Positions 24,055 to 33,440 of a stretch of 64,000 bases of DNA are shown here, piece after piece; the first letter of the stretch is position 1, and each line of letters opens with the position of its first letter. The DNA lies in assembly GCF_000376385.1 (NCBI RefSeq), contig NZ_AQWN01000007.1, positions 62,001 through 126,000 of the forward strand, in the 5' to 3' direction. The DNA comes from Desulfurispora thermophila DSM 16022. Lineage in GTDB: Bacteria > Bacillota > Desulfotomaculia > Desulfotomaculales > Desulfurisporaceae. Made by a program: the position numbers and the translations under genes. Under the pieces are notes generated by a model. It did no database searches and was not told the DNA's origin. It worked only from the letters and a program-made list of their open reading frames with translations.

Positions 24055-25164
24055 GTGAAGGCATTGGCGCGAAAAAACAAGCGGGCGCAGGCCGGCGCGG
24101 CTGTTCCGGGGGAGAACTATGATTCTGGTGCGGGTTTAAAAGCGCCGGATGCCGGCGCAAAGACGCCGCAACTGGCCGCTGTGTACGGCCACCGGGCCGC
24201 GGTGCGGGCCCTGCGCGGCGCGCTGCAGCAGGAGCGGGTGGCCCATGCCTACCTGCTGGCCGGCCCGGCCGGGGTGGGCAAAAAAACCCTGGCCCGGGCG
24301 CTGGCCGCTGCGCTGCTCTGCCGCCACCCGCAGCAGGGCGATGCCTGCGGCCGCTGCGATTTTTGCCGCTACACGGCGGCGGGACAGCACCCGGATTGGC
24401 TGACAGTGCGCCCCCAGGGGGCCAGCATTAAAATAGAACAGTTGCGCCAGCTGCAGCATCAGGTGCAGGACGGGCCGCGCCTTTCCCGCCATCTGGCGGT
24501 GGTGCTGGAGCAGGCTGAAAAAATGACCCGGGAGGCGGCCAATTCGCTGCTTAAAATACTGGAGGACCCGCCGCCGGGAGTGGTTTTTATCTTGCTGAGC
24601 GAGAACCCGCGCCTTTTGCTGCCCACTGTGCTCTCCCGCTGCCAGCTCTTCCAGCTGGTCCCCCTGCCGCCCGAAGAGCTGCAGGTGGCGCTGGCCGAAT
24701 TAACCGGCCGCTCCGGTGCGGAGCTGTCCGCTCTGGTTCTGCGCAGCGGGGGCAGTTTAGGACGGGCGCTGGAGCTGCTGGAACAGGGCGAGGCCGAGTA
24801 CTGGCCGGTGGCTGTAAACCTGTGGCAGATTGTGCAGGATGGTGATATGGCCGCCGCCCTGGCCCTACCGCCGCCCCGGGAGGACCGCGCTTTCTGGGGT
24901 GAGGTGGCCGGGGCGCTGCTGCTGCTCTGGCGGGACGCACTGGTCTGGCAGCAGACCGGGCGGACCGATATGCTGCTCACCGCGTCCGGGCTGCACCCCC
25001 GCCTGGAGCAGGCCGTAAGGCGCTGGCCGCCCGTCCTGCTGTGGCGCGCCATGCAGCGCACCCGGAGCCTGGGTGCGGTGCTGGCCGGCGGGGCCAACAT
25101 CCGCCTGGCCCTGGAGGCCTATCTGGGCGAATTGATTGAGCTGGTAATATTATGTCGGGAGTGA
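24055..25164 (+). CDS. holB: DNA polymerase III delta' subunit
   Basis: Clamp-loader subunit of 369 residues. After a variable basic N-terminus come GHRAAVRALRGALQQERVAHAYLLAGPAGVGKKT (P-loop), a zinc site (CRHPQQGDACGRCDFC), LKILEDPPPGVVFILLSENP and LSRCQLF (SRC). GTG 24055 is the likely start; TTG 24064 is possible. It follows tmk by 20 bases and ends 5 bases before the ricT start, so the genes form one operon. The N-terminal 35 residues are unusual and poorly conserved. Confidence 0.93.
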   Translation: MKALARKNKRAQAGAAVPGENYDSGAGLKAPDAGAKTPQLAAVYGHRAAVRALRGALQQERVAHAYLLAGPAGVGKKTLARALAAALLCRHPQQGDACGRCDFCRYTAAGQHPDWLTVRPQGASIKIEQLRQLQHQVQDGPRLSRHLAVVLEQAEKMTREAANSLLKILEDPPPGVVFILLSENPRLLLPTVLSRCQLFQLVPLPPEELQVALAELTGRSGAELSALVLRSGGSLGRALELLEQGEAEYWPVAVNLWQIVQDGDMAAALALPPPREDRAFWGEVAGALLLLWRDALVWQQTGRTDMLLTASGLHPRLEQAVRRWPPVLLWRAMQRTRSLGAVLAGGANIRLALEAYLGELIELVILCRE

Positions 25165-25169
25165 TCCGG

Positions 25170-26066
25170 TTGGAACAACAGGTAGTGGGAGTGCGCTTTA
25201 AAAAAGCGGGTAAAATATATTATTTCGCTCCGGGCGAGATAGAGCTGCAGGTGGGGGACGGGGTGATTGTGGAGACCGCACGCGGTGTGGAGTATGGCGA
25301 GGTGGTGGTGGGTCCGCGCCAGGTGCCCGAGGCGGAGATCGTGGCTCCGCTGAAGACCGTGCTGCGCAAGGCCACGGATGAGGACAGGCAGCAGCTGGCC
25401 TTAAGCCGGGAAAAGGAAGCCCAGGCTTATCAAATCGCTTTGGAGAAAATTGCCGCCCACGGCCTGCCCATGAAGCTGGTGGGCGTGGAGCAGACTTTTG
25501 ACGGCAACAAGATTATCTTTTATTTCACCGCCGACGGGCGGATTGATTTTCGCGAACTGGTCAAGGATCTGGCGGCGGTTTTCCGCACCCGCATCGAGCT
25601 GCGCCAGATCGGCGTGCGGGACGAGGCCAAAATGATGGGCGGCCTGGGCTGCTGCGGCCGCGAACTGTGCTGCGCCACCTGGCTGGCCGATTTCGAGTCG
25701 GTGTCCATTCGCATGGCCAAGGACCAGAACCTTTCCCTCAACCCGGGCAAAATTTCCGGCATCTGCGGCCGGTTGATGTGCTGCCTCAAGTATGAAAACG
25801 AGGTCTACGAGCAGGCGCGGGCCAATTTCCCCGAGGTGGGCAGCCGGGTGATCACACCCCAGGGCGAGGGCCGGGTGACGGTAATAAATATTTTCCGCAA
25901 CACGGTTTCGGTGGAGTTAAAAGAAACCAAAGTGGTGCAGGAATATACCCGGGAGCAGATCGCTCCCAAGGGAGGGGTTAAGGAAGATGACACAGCCCCT
26001 GGGCCTGCTGCTGCGGCAGACCGAGATGAGGATGCAGGAGATATTGCAGGACTTCTCCAGGATTAA
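25170..26066 (+). CDS. ricT: PSP1-domain protein RicT (YaaT)
   Basis: Part of the RicAFT complex that carries 4Fe-4S clusters and, in B. subtilis, supports RNase Y-dependent mRNA processing and sporulation. About 298 residues. VVGVRFKKAGKIYYF starts the PSP1 domain, and the cysteine-rich GGLGCCGRELCC and GICGRLMCCLKYE segments hold the cluster ligands. TTG 25170 is preferred since CGGGAGTGA lies about 9 bases upstream; ATG 25152 overlaps holB. The last 80 bases overlap yabA. The C-terminal 20 residues are low-complexity. Confidence 0.9.
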   Translation: MEQQVVGVRFKKAGKIYYFAPGEIELQVGDGVIVETARGVEYGEVVVGPRQVPEAEIVAPLKTVLRKATDEDRQQLALSREKEAQAYQIALEKIAAHGLPMKLVGVEQTFDGNKIIFYFTADGRIDFRELVKDLAAVFRTRIELRQIGVRDEAKMMGGLGCCGRELCCATWLADFESVSIRMAKDQNLSLNPGKISGICGRLMCCLKYENEVYEQARANFPEVGSRVITPQGEGRVTVINIFRNTVSVELKETKVVQEYTREQIAPKGGVKEDDTAPGPAAAADRDEDAGDIAGLLQD

Positions 26067-26322
26067 ACGTTATGCCCAGTTGCTGGAGGAGGAGAACCAG
26101 CGCTTAAAAGAGGCCCTGGCCGCGCTGGCCCGGGGCGAGGGCGATGCGGCGGCCGGGGTGAACGGAGAGGCGGGCGGCCAGCTGGCCGCACTGTACCGGC
26201 AGGGGTTCCATGTCTGCCATGCGGCCTTTGGCGGGTTGCGGGAGCAGGAGTGCCTGTTTTGTCTGGCCCTGCTGCGGGGAAGCAGTCGTCAGACGTCGGA
26301 CTTCGGCGGTCAGGAAAAATAA
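25987..26322 (+). CDS. yabA: replication initiation control protein YabA
   Basis: A 111-residue protein that binds DnaA and the DnaN clamp and limits re-initiation. The N-terminal helix (MQEILQDFSRIKRYAQLLEEENQRLKEAL) is the coiled-coil tetramer region. The C-terminus, GFHVCHAAFGGLREQECLFC, gives the zinc ligands His, Cys, Cys and Cys. The start lies inside the end of ricT (ATG 25987 behind AAGGGAGGGG), so translation is coupled. The linker is longer than usual. Confidence 0.85.
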   Translation: MTQPLGLLLRQTEMRMQEILQDFSRIKRYAQLLEEENQRLKEALAALARGEGDAAAGVNGEAGGQLAALYRQGFHVCHAAFGGLREQECLFCLALLRGSSRQTSDFGGQEK

Positions 26323-26383
26323 TTATTGCTGCTTTGCGGCAGGGAAGCCTGTACTGGAAAAAACAATTATAGCATAAAGAGGT

Positions 26384-27466
26384 ATGGTTGTTGTGACTGG
26401 TAGACCGAAGGCGGATACAGCCGCACCGGGTAGCGGCACGCTCTATTTGTGCGCCACGCCCATCGGCAACCTGGGTGACATAACTTTGCGCGCCCTGGAA
26501 GTGCTGCGCAGTGTGGATCTGGTGGCCGCCGAGGACACCCGGCGCACCCGCCAGTTGCTGGCCCACTACGACATCCACGTGCCTTTGACCAGCTTTCACG
26601 AGCACAACTGGAAGAGCAAGGGCCCGCAGCTGGTGCGGCAGTTGCAGGAGGGCCGCAGCATTGCCCTGGTTACCGATGCCGGCATGCCCGGCATTTCCGA
26701 CCCGGGCAGCGAACTGGTGGCTCTGGCGGTTGAGGCCGGGCTAAAGGTGGTACCCGTGCCCGGGGCTACGGCGGCCATTGCCGCTCTGGTGGTGTCGGGC
26801 CTGCCGGCGGAGCGCTTTTGCTTTGAGGGCTTTTTGCCCGCCCGGGCGGCCGAGCGACGGCGGGCCCTCAAGGCCCTGGCCGGGGAAAGGCGCACGCTGG
26901 TCTTTTACGAGGCGGTGCACCGGGTGGACAAAACCCTGGCCGACATGCTGGAGGTGCTGGGCGACCGGCGTATCTGCGTGGCCCGGGAGCTGACCAAGCT
27001 GCACGAGGAGATCTGGCGGGGCACGCTGGCCGGGGCGGTGGAGTATTTCAGCGGCCGGCCGCTCAAGGGCGAGTTCACCCTGGTGGTGGAGGGGGCGGCG
27101 GATGAGGAGCGGCGAATGCTGGACACCGTTACGGATAACCGGGCGAATGTTAGTTTTACCTTGGGACGGCATGGGGCCGACACGCTGCCGGATGCGCGAC
27201 AGATAACTGCCTTAGGACTGGCGGAAGACCCAGCGCCGACTGGTACGGCACAGGTGCCGGCAGCGCCATCCGCAGGTCGGGGATCGGTTCTTGCCCCGGT
27301 GGAAGGGGAGGCTTTGGCCCCTCCCGACCCGGTCCGCGCCCTGCTGCGGGAGCTTATTGCCAGGGGGCTCTCCCGGCGCGATGCGGCGGCCGAAGCCGCG
27401 CGGCAGCTGGGCCTGTCCCGCCGCCAGCTCTACCGGCTGGCGGCCAAGTTGAGCGGGGAAGAATAG
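26384..27466 (+). CDS. rsmI: 16S rRNA (cytidine-1402 2'-O)-methyltransferase
   Basis: Methylates the ribose of C1402 in 16S rRNA. The SAM-binding tetrapyrrole-methylase fold is complete: LYLCATPIGNLGDIT, AAEDTRRTRQLL, VTDAGMPGISDPGSELV and VPGATAAIAAL. It is 360 residues, longer than the usual 280-290, because a Pro/Ala-rich insert of about 50 residues (from position 245) separates the enzyme from a C-terminal segment (LIARGLSRRDAAAEAARQLG) that resembles a helix-turn-helix. ATG 26384 or GTG 26393 could be the start. A terminator follows at 27487. Confidence 0.9.
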   Translation: MVVVTGRPKADTAAPGSGTLYLCATPIGNLGDITLRALEVLRSVDLVAAEDTRRTRQLLAHYDIHVPLTSFHEHNWKSKGPQLVRQLQEGRSIALVTDAGMPGISDPGSELVALAVEAGLKVVPVPGATAAIAALVVSGLPAERFCFEGFLPARAAERRRALKALAGERRTLVFYEAVHRVDKTLADMLEVLGDRRICVARELTKLHEEIWRGTLAGAVEYFSGRPLKGEFTLVVEGAADEERRMLDTVTDNRANVSFTLGRHGADTLPDARQITALGLAEDPAPTGTAQVPAAPSAGRGSVLAPVEGEALAPPDPVRALLRELIARGLSRRDAAAEAARQLGLSRRQLYRLAAKLSGEE

Positions 27467-27486
27467 ATGACGGAATGAAAAATGAG

Positions 27487-27517
27487 GGACCGCTTTTTGT
27501 TGCGGTCCTTTTTCTTT
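27487..27517 (+). terminator. terminator after rsmI
   Basis: GGACCGC, loop TTTTTGTT, GCGGTCC, then TTTTTCTTT. It ends the tmk-to-rsmI operon. Confidence 0.88.
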
Positions 27518-27631
27518 GGGGAATTTTTAATTATAATCGCTTTTGGTCGAATACTGGAGGATTCTTTTTGTTTACTGTCGAAATCAACTAATTAAGTATA
27601 AAATTACATGATTGCCTGGGGAGGTTTGGCA

Positions 27632-30600
27632 ATGCTGCAGCGCCAATTGCTAGTGGTTTTTTTAACCGGTGTGCTTTTGCTGCTTATGCTGGGGACTGCT
27701 GCCGGGCAGGAACTGGATACGGGTTCCGGTGCGCAGGATGGTTGGGTACAAGGCCAGGTTATTGTTAGATTTAAAAATGGTATGGCGCCAGGCACAAGGG
27801 CCTTGACGGCAAAGCGCCTATCCGGCTTGAAAGAAGAGAAGGCGCTGTTCGGGGGAGCAATGCTGATGAATACGGGGCTGGACGTGCTGCAGGCTGTGTC
27901 GGTTCTGCAGCGGGACCCGGCTGTGGAGTGGGTGCAACCCAACTATATTTACCGGCTTTGTGATACAAGCGGGGGGCAAGTGGATCCGCTCCTGGAAAGG
28001 CAATGGGCTCTGCTGGACGATGATTTCGGTGTTGGTGCCAATCAGGCCTGGGCAACCACCAGGGGGAAAGACAATGTCATTGTGGCGATCCTGGATACAG
28101 GGGTGGATTACACTCATGAAGATCTGCGGGACAGCTTGTGGACGGGCATAGGATATGATGTTATCGGTGCCGATGCCGACGCACCGCTGCCGGATGACGA
28201 TCCCATGGATGTAAATGGTCACGGCACACATGTGGCGGGGATTATTGCGGCAGCGCTGAATAATGGCAGGGGGGGTGCCGGACTGGCTCCGGGTGTGCGC
28301 ATTATGGCCGTGAAAGTAATGGACGACAGGGGTGTGGGAACCACTGAATCCATCGTGAGCGGTATTGAATACGCTGTGCAGCACGGGGCGAGGATTATCA
28401 ACTTGAGCCTGGTAACTAATGAGTTTGACCTCACGCTGTACCAGACGATAAAAGCGCATCCCGGTGTTTTATTTGTGGTGGCTGCTGGTAACGGGGGCGA
28501 AGATGGTCTGGGTGACAATAATGACCAAACCCCCAGCTTTCCGGCTGGTTTTTGCGTGAATAACACTTATGGAGGAAAGCTTTATCCAGCACTGGCCAAT
28601 GTGGTCAGTGTGGCTGCTTTGAATGTGCAGGGCCAACTGGCGGAGTTTTCCAATTTCGGGCCCAGTTCGGTGCTCATGGCAGCACCGGGGCAGGATATCT
28701 GGAGTACTGTGCCGGAATACAGCGGTGCCGGCCTGGCCCTGGCTGTGGATGGTTCTTATAAAGCGATGTACTGGGGTTTGGGGGCCGAGGATTTGAATGA
28801 TCCATCCTCTGGGACAAGTGTGGACGGTGCGGTGTATAAGAGTGTGATTGGGGCGGTTTACGGTTTTTGGCAGCTCACTCCGCAGCAAACGCAGCAGAAG
28901 CCCATTCTGGTGGTGGATGATGACCAGGGTCCGGGAGGCGAAGAGCTGGGTTTTTCAGCCGAAATTCCCTACTTGAACGCCCTTTCTACAGCGGGGTATG
29001 TTTATGAGCTTTACCCGGTGCCACAGGGTCAGGACGGGCCCGGTGTGAACAGTGAGGTGTACAGCGCGGTGCTCTGGCTGACCGGGCATTCTCTGGGTAG
29101 CGCGGAAAGGGAAGGGCAAGGTTTACCTCCCGTGCCCAACCTTACAGATAACGATCTGGCAAGCCTGCAGTATTATCTGGATTCAGGAGGCAGGTTGTTG
29201 CTCTGTGGTCGTGATGCGGGTTTGTTAATTGAGCACAGTAACTTTTACCTGAATTATTTAAAAGCCGATTTTGTGCGGGAGTGTGGGCCAGGTGAGGCGG
29301 TAAGCGCTGTTTCGGGTGTGGAATGGCCATACACAGGGGAATCCTGGAGTGTGCTGGATGGCACGTATTTTACCGATGTGCTGCGGCCGCGCCAGGGTGC
29401 CCGCGTGGTGCTAAATGCTTTGTCCTGGCCCTGGTGGCAGGAGGATAGCCCCTATGCCAGCTGGGATGGCACTTCCATGGCCACACCTTTGGTGAGTGCG
29501 GCGGCCGGGTTGCTTTTCTCTGTTCTGGATGTGCAACCGGACCGGGCCATTGCTATGCTGGCGGATACAGTGCGGCCTTTGGGTTCTCTGGCCGGCAAGG
29601 TGAGAAGCGGCGGCACGCTGAATGCGGCGGCACTGTTAGAAGCCGCTAAAGCTGAAAACCTGTTACTTACGCCGCAGCCGGCAGATCAAGCGGTTGATGT
29701 TTCCACTACTACGGCAGTTACTATCCGCAGCAATAAGCTAATCAGTAAATTGGATGATAGGCAAATAACAGTATATCACAACAGTGTACCGGTAAATGGC
29801 TGGACGGTAAGCCTGGATGATACGGGCAGGATTGTTGCCTTCAACAACCTTGTACTGACAAAAGGTGGCCGTTATGAAATTAAGCTGGCCCAGGGGGCGG
29901 TAATAGATTTTGCCGGCCAGGCCAATGGGGTTTGCAGTTTTTCTTTCCGCACAGAGGATGCTATTGTTTCCGGTGGCGGCAGCAGTAGCGGTGGGGGTGC
30001 AGTAACTATCTCCCAGGAAGTTATCGCATCAAATGCCGTGCAAGTGCAGATCAATGGTGCCGCGCAGCAGGAGTCTCTGCTGGATGGGAAATTGGTAATG
30101 TTTATTCCGGAGGGAGCAATGTCCCGGGGCACCGTTGTAACAGTGCAGCAGGTGGCTGGAACAATTGCCACACCGGCCGGTTGTAAGGCCGTGAGTCCGG
30201 TTTTTGAGCTGGAAAGTAGCCAGCCGCTGGCCAAACCGGTGCGGGTTTCCTTTAAAATTATGTCCAGGGAATTGCCGGGAGAGGATTTGCGTGCCTGCCT
30301 GGTTTACAGGTTGAGTGGGAATGGCGTTTGGTTGCCCGTAGGTGGGCGCTATGACCGGCAGAACAGTGCTGTGGTGGTGGAGCTCAAATCTTTTTCCCGG
30401 TATGCGGTGTTTGTAAAAGAATTAAACTTTAACGATACGGTGGGACAATGGGCGGAAAAAGCGGTGCGCTTGCTGGCCGCCCGCGGCGTGGTGGAAGGGG
30501 TGGCCCCCGGTTTGTTTGCGCCCGAGCGGCCGGTGACACGGGCGGAAATGGTTGTTTTGCTTGAAAGGCTTATGGGTCTGTCTCCGGTGGCTGCCGGAGA

Positions 30601-31201
30601 GGTACAGTTCAAAGATGTCCGACCGGAGGACTGGTTCTCCGGTGCGGTGGGGGCGGCTGTAAAAGCCGGTTATTGTACGGGTTATCCGGACGGCAGTTTC
30701 CGGCCCGATGCCGGCATTACGAGACAGGAACTGGCAGTGTTGCTGCAAAGGCTGGCCGGTTTTCCGCAGGCCCCATCCGGGCTGCCCTTTGCCGATAGCA
30801 ATAATGTTCCCAACTGGGCCCGCGGTGCGGTGGGGTCGGTTTACATGGGAGGTTTGATGCATGGCCTGCCCGGGAACAAATTTGCCCCGGCCGAGTTGGT
30901 GACGCGTGCTCAGGCCGCGGTAGCCCTGCTGCGCCTGGCCGAGGCTCTGGGCCTGTTTGAGGAAACTGTTACTCTTTCTGGCACTCTGCAGTGGGTTGAG
31001 CTTGAAAAGCCCCACTGGGAACTGGTGGTGGATGAGGCAAAGTATGTGTTGATACCCGAGGCGGCAAACAGGGTATTGCAGGCTTTCTTGCAGCAAAATG
31101 CGGGCCGTAAAGTGGTGGTTACAGGTTACTGGCAAAATGACCCCAATATTTACATGCGGGGTCCCCTGTTGCGGGTGTTGAGGGTTTTTCCTGCAAACTA
31201 A
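27632..31201 (+). CDS. S-layer-anchored subtilisin-like protease with inserted domain
   Basis: A secreted serine protease of 1189 residues. A signal peptide (residues 1-25) is followed by an inhibitor-like prodomain and an S8 domain with Asp in ILDTGVDYTH (about 155), His in NGHGTHVAG (197), Asn in AAGNGG (287) and Ser in DGTSMATP (615). Between Asn and Ser lie some 240 extra residues with a flavodoxin- or GATase-like look (KPILVVDDDQGPGG, SGGRLLLCGRD). Then come a Big/SbsA-type Ig domain, a ZU5-like stretch (FIPEGAMSRGTVVTV), three SLH repeats (about 931-1105) for cell-wall attachment, and a small C-terminal domain. ATG 27632 has GGGGAGG upstream; ATG 27608 is less likely. It breaks the rsmI-abrB neighbourhood. 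Confidence 0.9.
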   Translation: MLQRQLLVVFLTGVLLLLMLGTAAGQELDTGSGAQDGWVQGQVIVRFKNGMAPGTRALTAKRLSGLKEEKALFGGAMLMNTGLDVLQAVSVLQRDPAVEWVQPNYIYRLCDTSGGQVDPLLERQWALLDDDFGVGANQAWATTRGKDNVIVAILDTGVDYTHEDLRDSLWTGIGYDVIGADADAPLPDDDPMDVNGHGTHVAGIIAAALNNGRGGAGLAPGVRIMAVKVMDDRGVGTTESIVSGIEYAVQHGARIINLSLVTNEFDLTLYQTIKAHPGVLFVVAAGNGGEDGLGDNNDQTPSFPAGFCVNNTYGGKLYPALANVVSVAALNVQGQLAEFSNFGPSSVLMAAPGQDIWSTVPEYSGAGLALAVDGSYKAMYWGLGAEDLNDPSSGTSVDGAVYKSVIGAVYGFWQLTPQQTQQKPILVVDDDQGPGGEELGFSAEIPYLNALSTAGYVYELYPVPQGQDGPGVNSEVYSAVLWLTGHSLGSAEREGQGLPPVPNLTDNDLASLQYYLDSGGRLLLCGRDAGLLIEHSNFYLNYLKADFVRECGPGEAVSAVSGVEWPYTGESWSVLDGTYFTDVLRPRQGARVVLNALSWPWWQEDSPYASWDGTSMATPLVSAAAGLLFSVLDVQPDRAIAMLADTVRPLGSLAGKVRSGGTLNAAALLEAAKAENLLLTPQPADQAVDVSTTTAVTIRSNKLISKLDDRQITVYHNSVPVNGWTVSLDDTGRIVAFNNLVLTKGGRYEIKLAQGAVIDFAGQANGVCSFSFRTEDAIVSGGGSSSGGGAVTISQEVIASNAVQVQINGAAQQESLLDGKLVMFIPEGAMSRGTVVTVQQVAGTIATPAGCKAVSPVFELESSQPLAKPVRVSFKIMSRELPGEDLRACLVYRLSGNGVWLPVGGRYDRQNSAVVVELKSFSRYAVFVKELNFNDTVGQWAEKAVRLLAARGVVEGVAPGLFAPERPVTRAEMVVLLERLMGLSPVAAGEVQFKDVRPEDWFSGAVGAAVKAGYCTGYPDGSFRPDAGITRQELAVLLQRLAGFPQAPSGLPFADSNNVPNWARGAVGSVYMGGLMHGLPGNKFAPAELVTRAQAAVALLRLAEALGLFEETVTLSGTLQWVELEKPHWELVVDEAKYVLIPEAANRVLQAFLQQNAGRKVVVTGYWQNDPNIYMRGPLLRVLRVFPAN

Positions 31202-31212
31202 AATAAAAAACA

Positions 31213-31245
31213 TAAAAAAGGGAGGTGGTAGACCTCCCTTTTTAT
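31213..31245. terminator. bidirectional terminator between protease and abrB
   Basis: AAAAAAGGGAGGT-GGTAG-ACCTCCCTTTTTA: A run, 7-bp stem and T run on both strands, between convergent genes. Confidence 0.85.
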
Positions 31246-31353
31246 GACCCCGTAATACCGCACGATTCCGGCGGGAAACAGGTGCAATGCAATATATGTA
31301 ATACATTTGTAATTCAAAAAGCAGTTCTTTATGCCCTCCAGCCAGTCTCAACA

Positions 31354-31608
31354 TTAAATAGCCTGGCTGTTCTGGAACATGGCCAGGGCGCATTCCCGGC
31401 AGACCAGTTTGCCCCGGTAATGGATCACATCCGAAGCGTTGCCGCAGAACACGCAGGCGGGTTCATATTTCTTCAAAATGATTTTTTCGTTATCCACATA
31501 GATTTCCAGCGCGTCCTTTTCGTCGATGCCCAGAGTGCGCCGCAGCTCAATGGGGATAACCACCCGGCCCAGCTCGTCCACCTTCCGCACAATACCGGTC
31601 GATTTCAT
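31354..31608 (-). CDS. abrB: AbrB-family transition-state regulator
   Basis: An 84-residue DNA-binding protein with the swapped-hairpin AbrB domain KSTGIVRKVDELGRVVIPIE...LGI, followed by a C-terminal dimerisation part that contains a zinc-ribbon-like CVFCGN...CREC. AbrB represses stationary-phase and sporulation genes during growth. The start, ATG at 31608, has GGAGGGG upstream on the minus strand. It lies head-to-head with metG, as in B. subtilis. Confidence 0.92.
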   Translation of the reverse strand: MKSTGIVRKVDELGRVVIPIELRRTLGIDEKDALEIYVDNEKIILKKYEPACVFCGNASDVIHYRGKLVCRECALAMFQNSQAI

Positions 31609-31797
31609 CTCAACCCCTCCTCCGTTTCGACATTTATCTACACAATCAATTAAATGTATACAAGTAAATGGTACCAAAGGTACCAGTAAAAGTCAACAGG
31701 TTGTCCGAAATTTTTTGGATATAATTGTATGGATAAGGCATTAATTGGCGAGAAGGCCGGGCCGGTGGAGAAAGCTGGAGGGGCAAAGACACCTGGC

Positions 31798-31827
31798 TTG
31801 ACAAGCTTTGCCGGCAAAGTTTACAAT
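31798..31827 (+). promoter_or_regulatory. metG promoter
   Basis: TTGACA (31798-31803) and TACAAT (31822-31827) are 18 bases apart, 45 bases before the metG start. No T-box or SAM riboswitch is visible in this short leader. Confidence 0.65.
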
Positions 31828-31871
31828 ATTTCTGGCAAAAAAGGCTAAAATCAAGAGCAAAAGGAAGTATG

Positions 31872-33440
31872 ATGGCATTGGCAAAAAACAAATTTTACAT
31901 CACCACGCCCATTTACTATCCCAGCGACCGGCTGCACATCGGGCATGCCTATTCTACCGTGGCCGCTGACAGCCTGGCCCGTTTTTACCGCCTTAAAGGG
32001 TACGATGTGTGGTTTTTGACCGGCTCGGACGAGCACGGGCAGAAGATTGAACGTACCGCCCGGGCCAATGAAAAGACACCGCTGGAATATGTGGACGCCA
32101 TTGTGGCCACCTTCCAGCAGCTGTGGGAAAAGCTGGACATCAGCTACAATGACTTTATCCGCACCACCCAGGAGCGGCACAAGCAGGTGGTGCAGCGCAT
32201 TTTTCAGCGCCTTTACGACAACGGGGACATCTACAAGGCCAGCTACCAGGGCTGGTACTGCACGCCCTGCGAGACCTTCTGGACCGAAAGCCGCCTTGTG
32301 GACGGCAAGTGCCCGGACTGCGGCCGGCCGGTGGAGCTCCTGCAGGAGGAGAGCTACTTCTTCCGCATGTCCAAGTATGCCGACCGCCTGCTGCAGTACA
32401 TCGAGGAACACCCCGATTTCATCCAGCCCGTTTCCCGGCGCAATGAGATGACCAGCTTTATCAAGAGCGGGCTGGAGGATCTGTGCGTTTCCCGCACCAC
32501 TTTTAACTGGGGCATTCCGGTGCCCTTTGATGAAAAACACGTCATCTACGTCTGGGTGGATGCGCTGACCAACTATGTGTCGGCCCTGGGATACGGAAGT
32601 GCGGACGACAGCCTGTACCAGAAGTTCTGGCCGGCCGACGTGCACCTGGTGGGCAAGGACATTGTCCGCTTCCACGCCGTGATCTGGCCCATCATTCTTA
32701 TGGCCGCCGGTCTGCCCCTGCCCCGCCAGATTGTGGGGCACGGCTGGGTGCTGCTGGACAGCGGCAAGATGAGCAAGTCCAAGGGCAATGTGGTGGATCC
32801 GCTGCAGCTGGTGGAAAAATACGGCAGCGACGCCATCCGCTACTACCTGCTGCGTGAGATTCCCTTCGGCGCCGACGGCCTGTACTCCGAAGAAGCCCTG
32901 GTAAGCCGCATCAACCAGGATCTGGCCAACGACCTGGGCAACCTGATCAGCCGTACCATGGGCATGCTGGACAAGTACTTCGCCGGCGAGGTGCTGGCCC
33001 CGGGGGCCCTGGAAGGGCCGGATGAAGAGCTGATCGCCCTGGCCAAGGACACCCCCCTGCAGGTGGATGCGCTGATGGAGCGGCGGGAACTGACCGCGGC
33101 GGTGAGCGCCTTATGGAAACTGGTCTCCCGGGCCAACAAGTACGTGGATGAAACCGCCCCCTGGGCCCTGGCCAAAGATCCGGCCCGCCGGGAGCGGCTG
33201 GGCACCGTGCTGTACAACCTGGCCGAGACCCTGCGCTTTATCACCATCCTGTGCGGGCCGTTCATGCCCGGCCTGCCGGCCAAAGTGTGGGACCTTTTAG
33301 GCATAGCCGACCGGCCCGACCTGCACACCTGGCCGTCGCTCACCTGGGGCCTGCTGCCCTCCGGCATCCGGGTCAAACGCGGCCCGGCCATCTTCCCGCG
33401 CATAGACGCCACAGCCGCACTGGGTGTAGAAAACAGGTAA
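31872..33440 (+). CDS. metG: methionyl-tRNA synthetase
   Basis: Class I synthetase of 522 residues, charging tRNA-Met in the cytoplasm. YITTPIYYPSDRLHIGHAY holds the HIGH motif, CTPCETFWTESRLVDGKCPDC the zinc knuckle, and GKMSKSKGNVV the KMSKS loop, then the anticodon-binding helices (NKYVDETAPWAL). The C-terminal EMAP/Trbp111-like tRNA-binding domain of B. subtilis MetS (about 660 residues) is absent. ATG 31872 follows AAGGAAG. Confidence 0.95.
   Translation: MALAKNKFYITTPIYYPSDRLHIGHAYSTVAADSLARFYRLKGYDVWFLTGSDEHGQKIERTARANEKTPLEYVDAIVATFQQLWEKLDISYNDFIRTTQERHKQVVQRIFQRLYDNGDIYKASYQGWYCTPCETFWTESRLVDGKCPDCGRPVELLQEESYFFRMSKYADRLLQYIEEHPDFIQPVSRRNEMTSFIKSGLEDLCVSRTTFNWGIPVPFDEKHVIYVWVDALTNYVSALGYGSADDSLYQKFWPADVHLVGKDIVRFHAVIWPIILMAAGLPLPRQIVGHGWVLLDSGKMSKSKGNVVDPLQLVEKYGSDAIRYYLLREIPFGADGLYSEEALVSRINQDLANDLGNLISRTMGMLDKYFAGEVLAPGALEGPDEELIALAKDTPLQVDALMERRELTAAVSALWKLVSRANKYVDETAPWALAKDPARRERLGTVLYNLAETLRFITILCGPFMPGLPAKVWDLLGIADRPDLHTWPSLTWGLLPSGIRVKRGPAIFPRIDATAALGVENR

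Noticed and set aside
31700-31868. T-box leader for metG
   Set aside because: Only about 40 bases lie between the promoter and the start codon; there is no room for a T-box.
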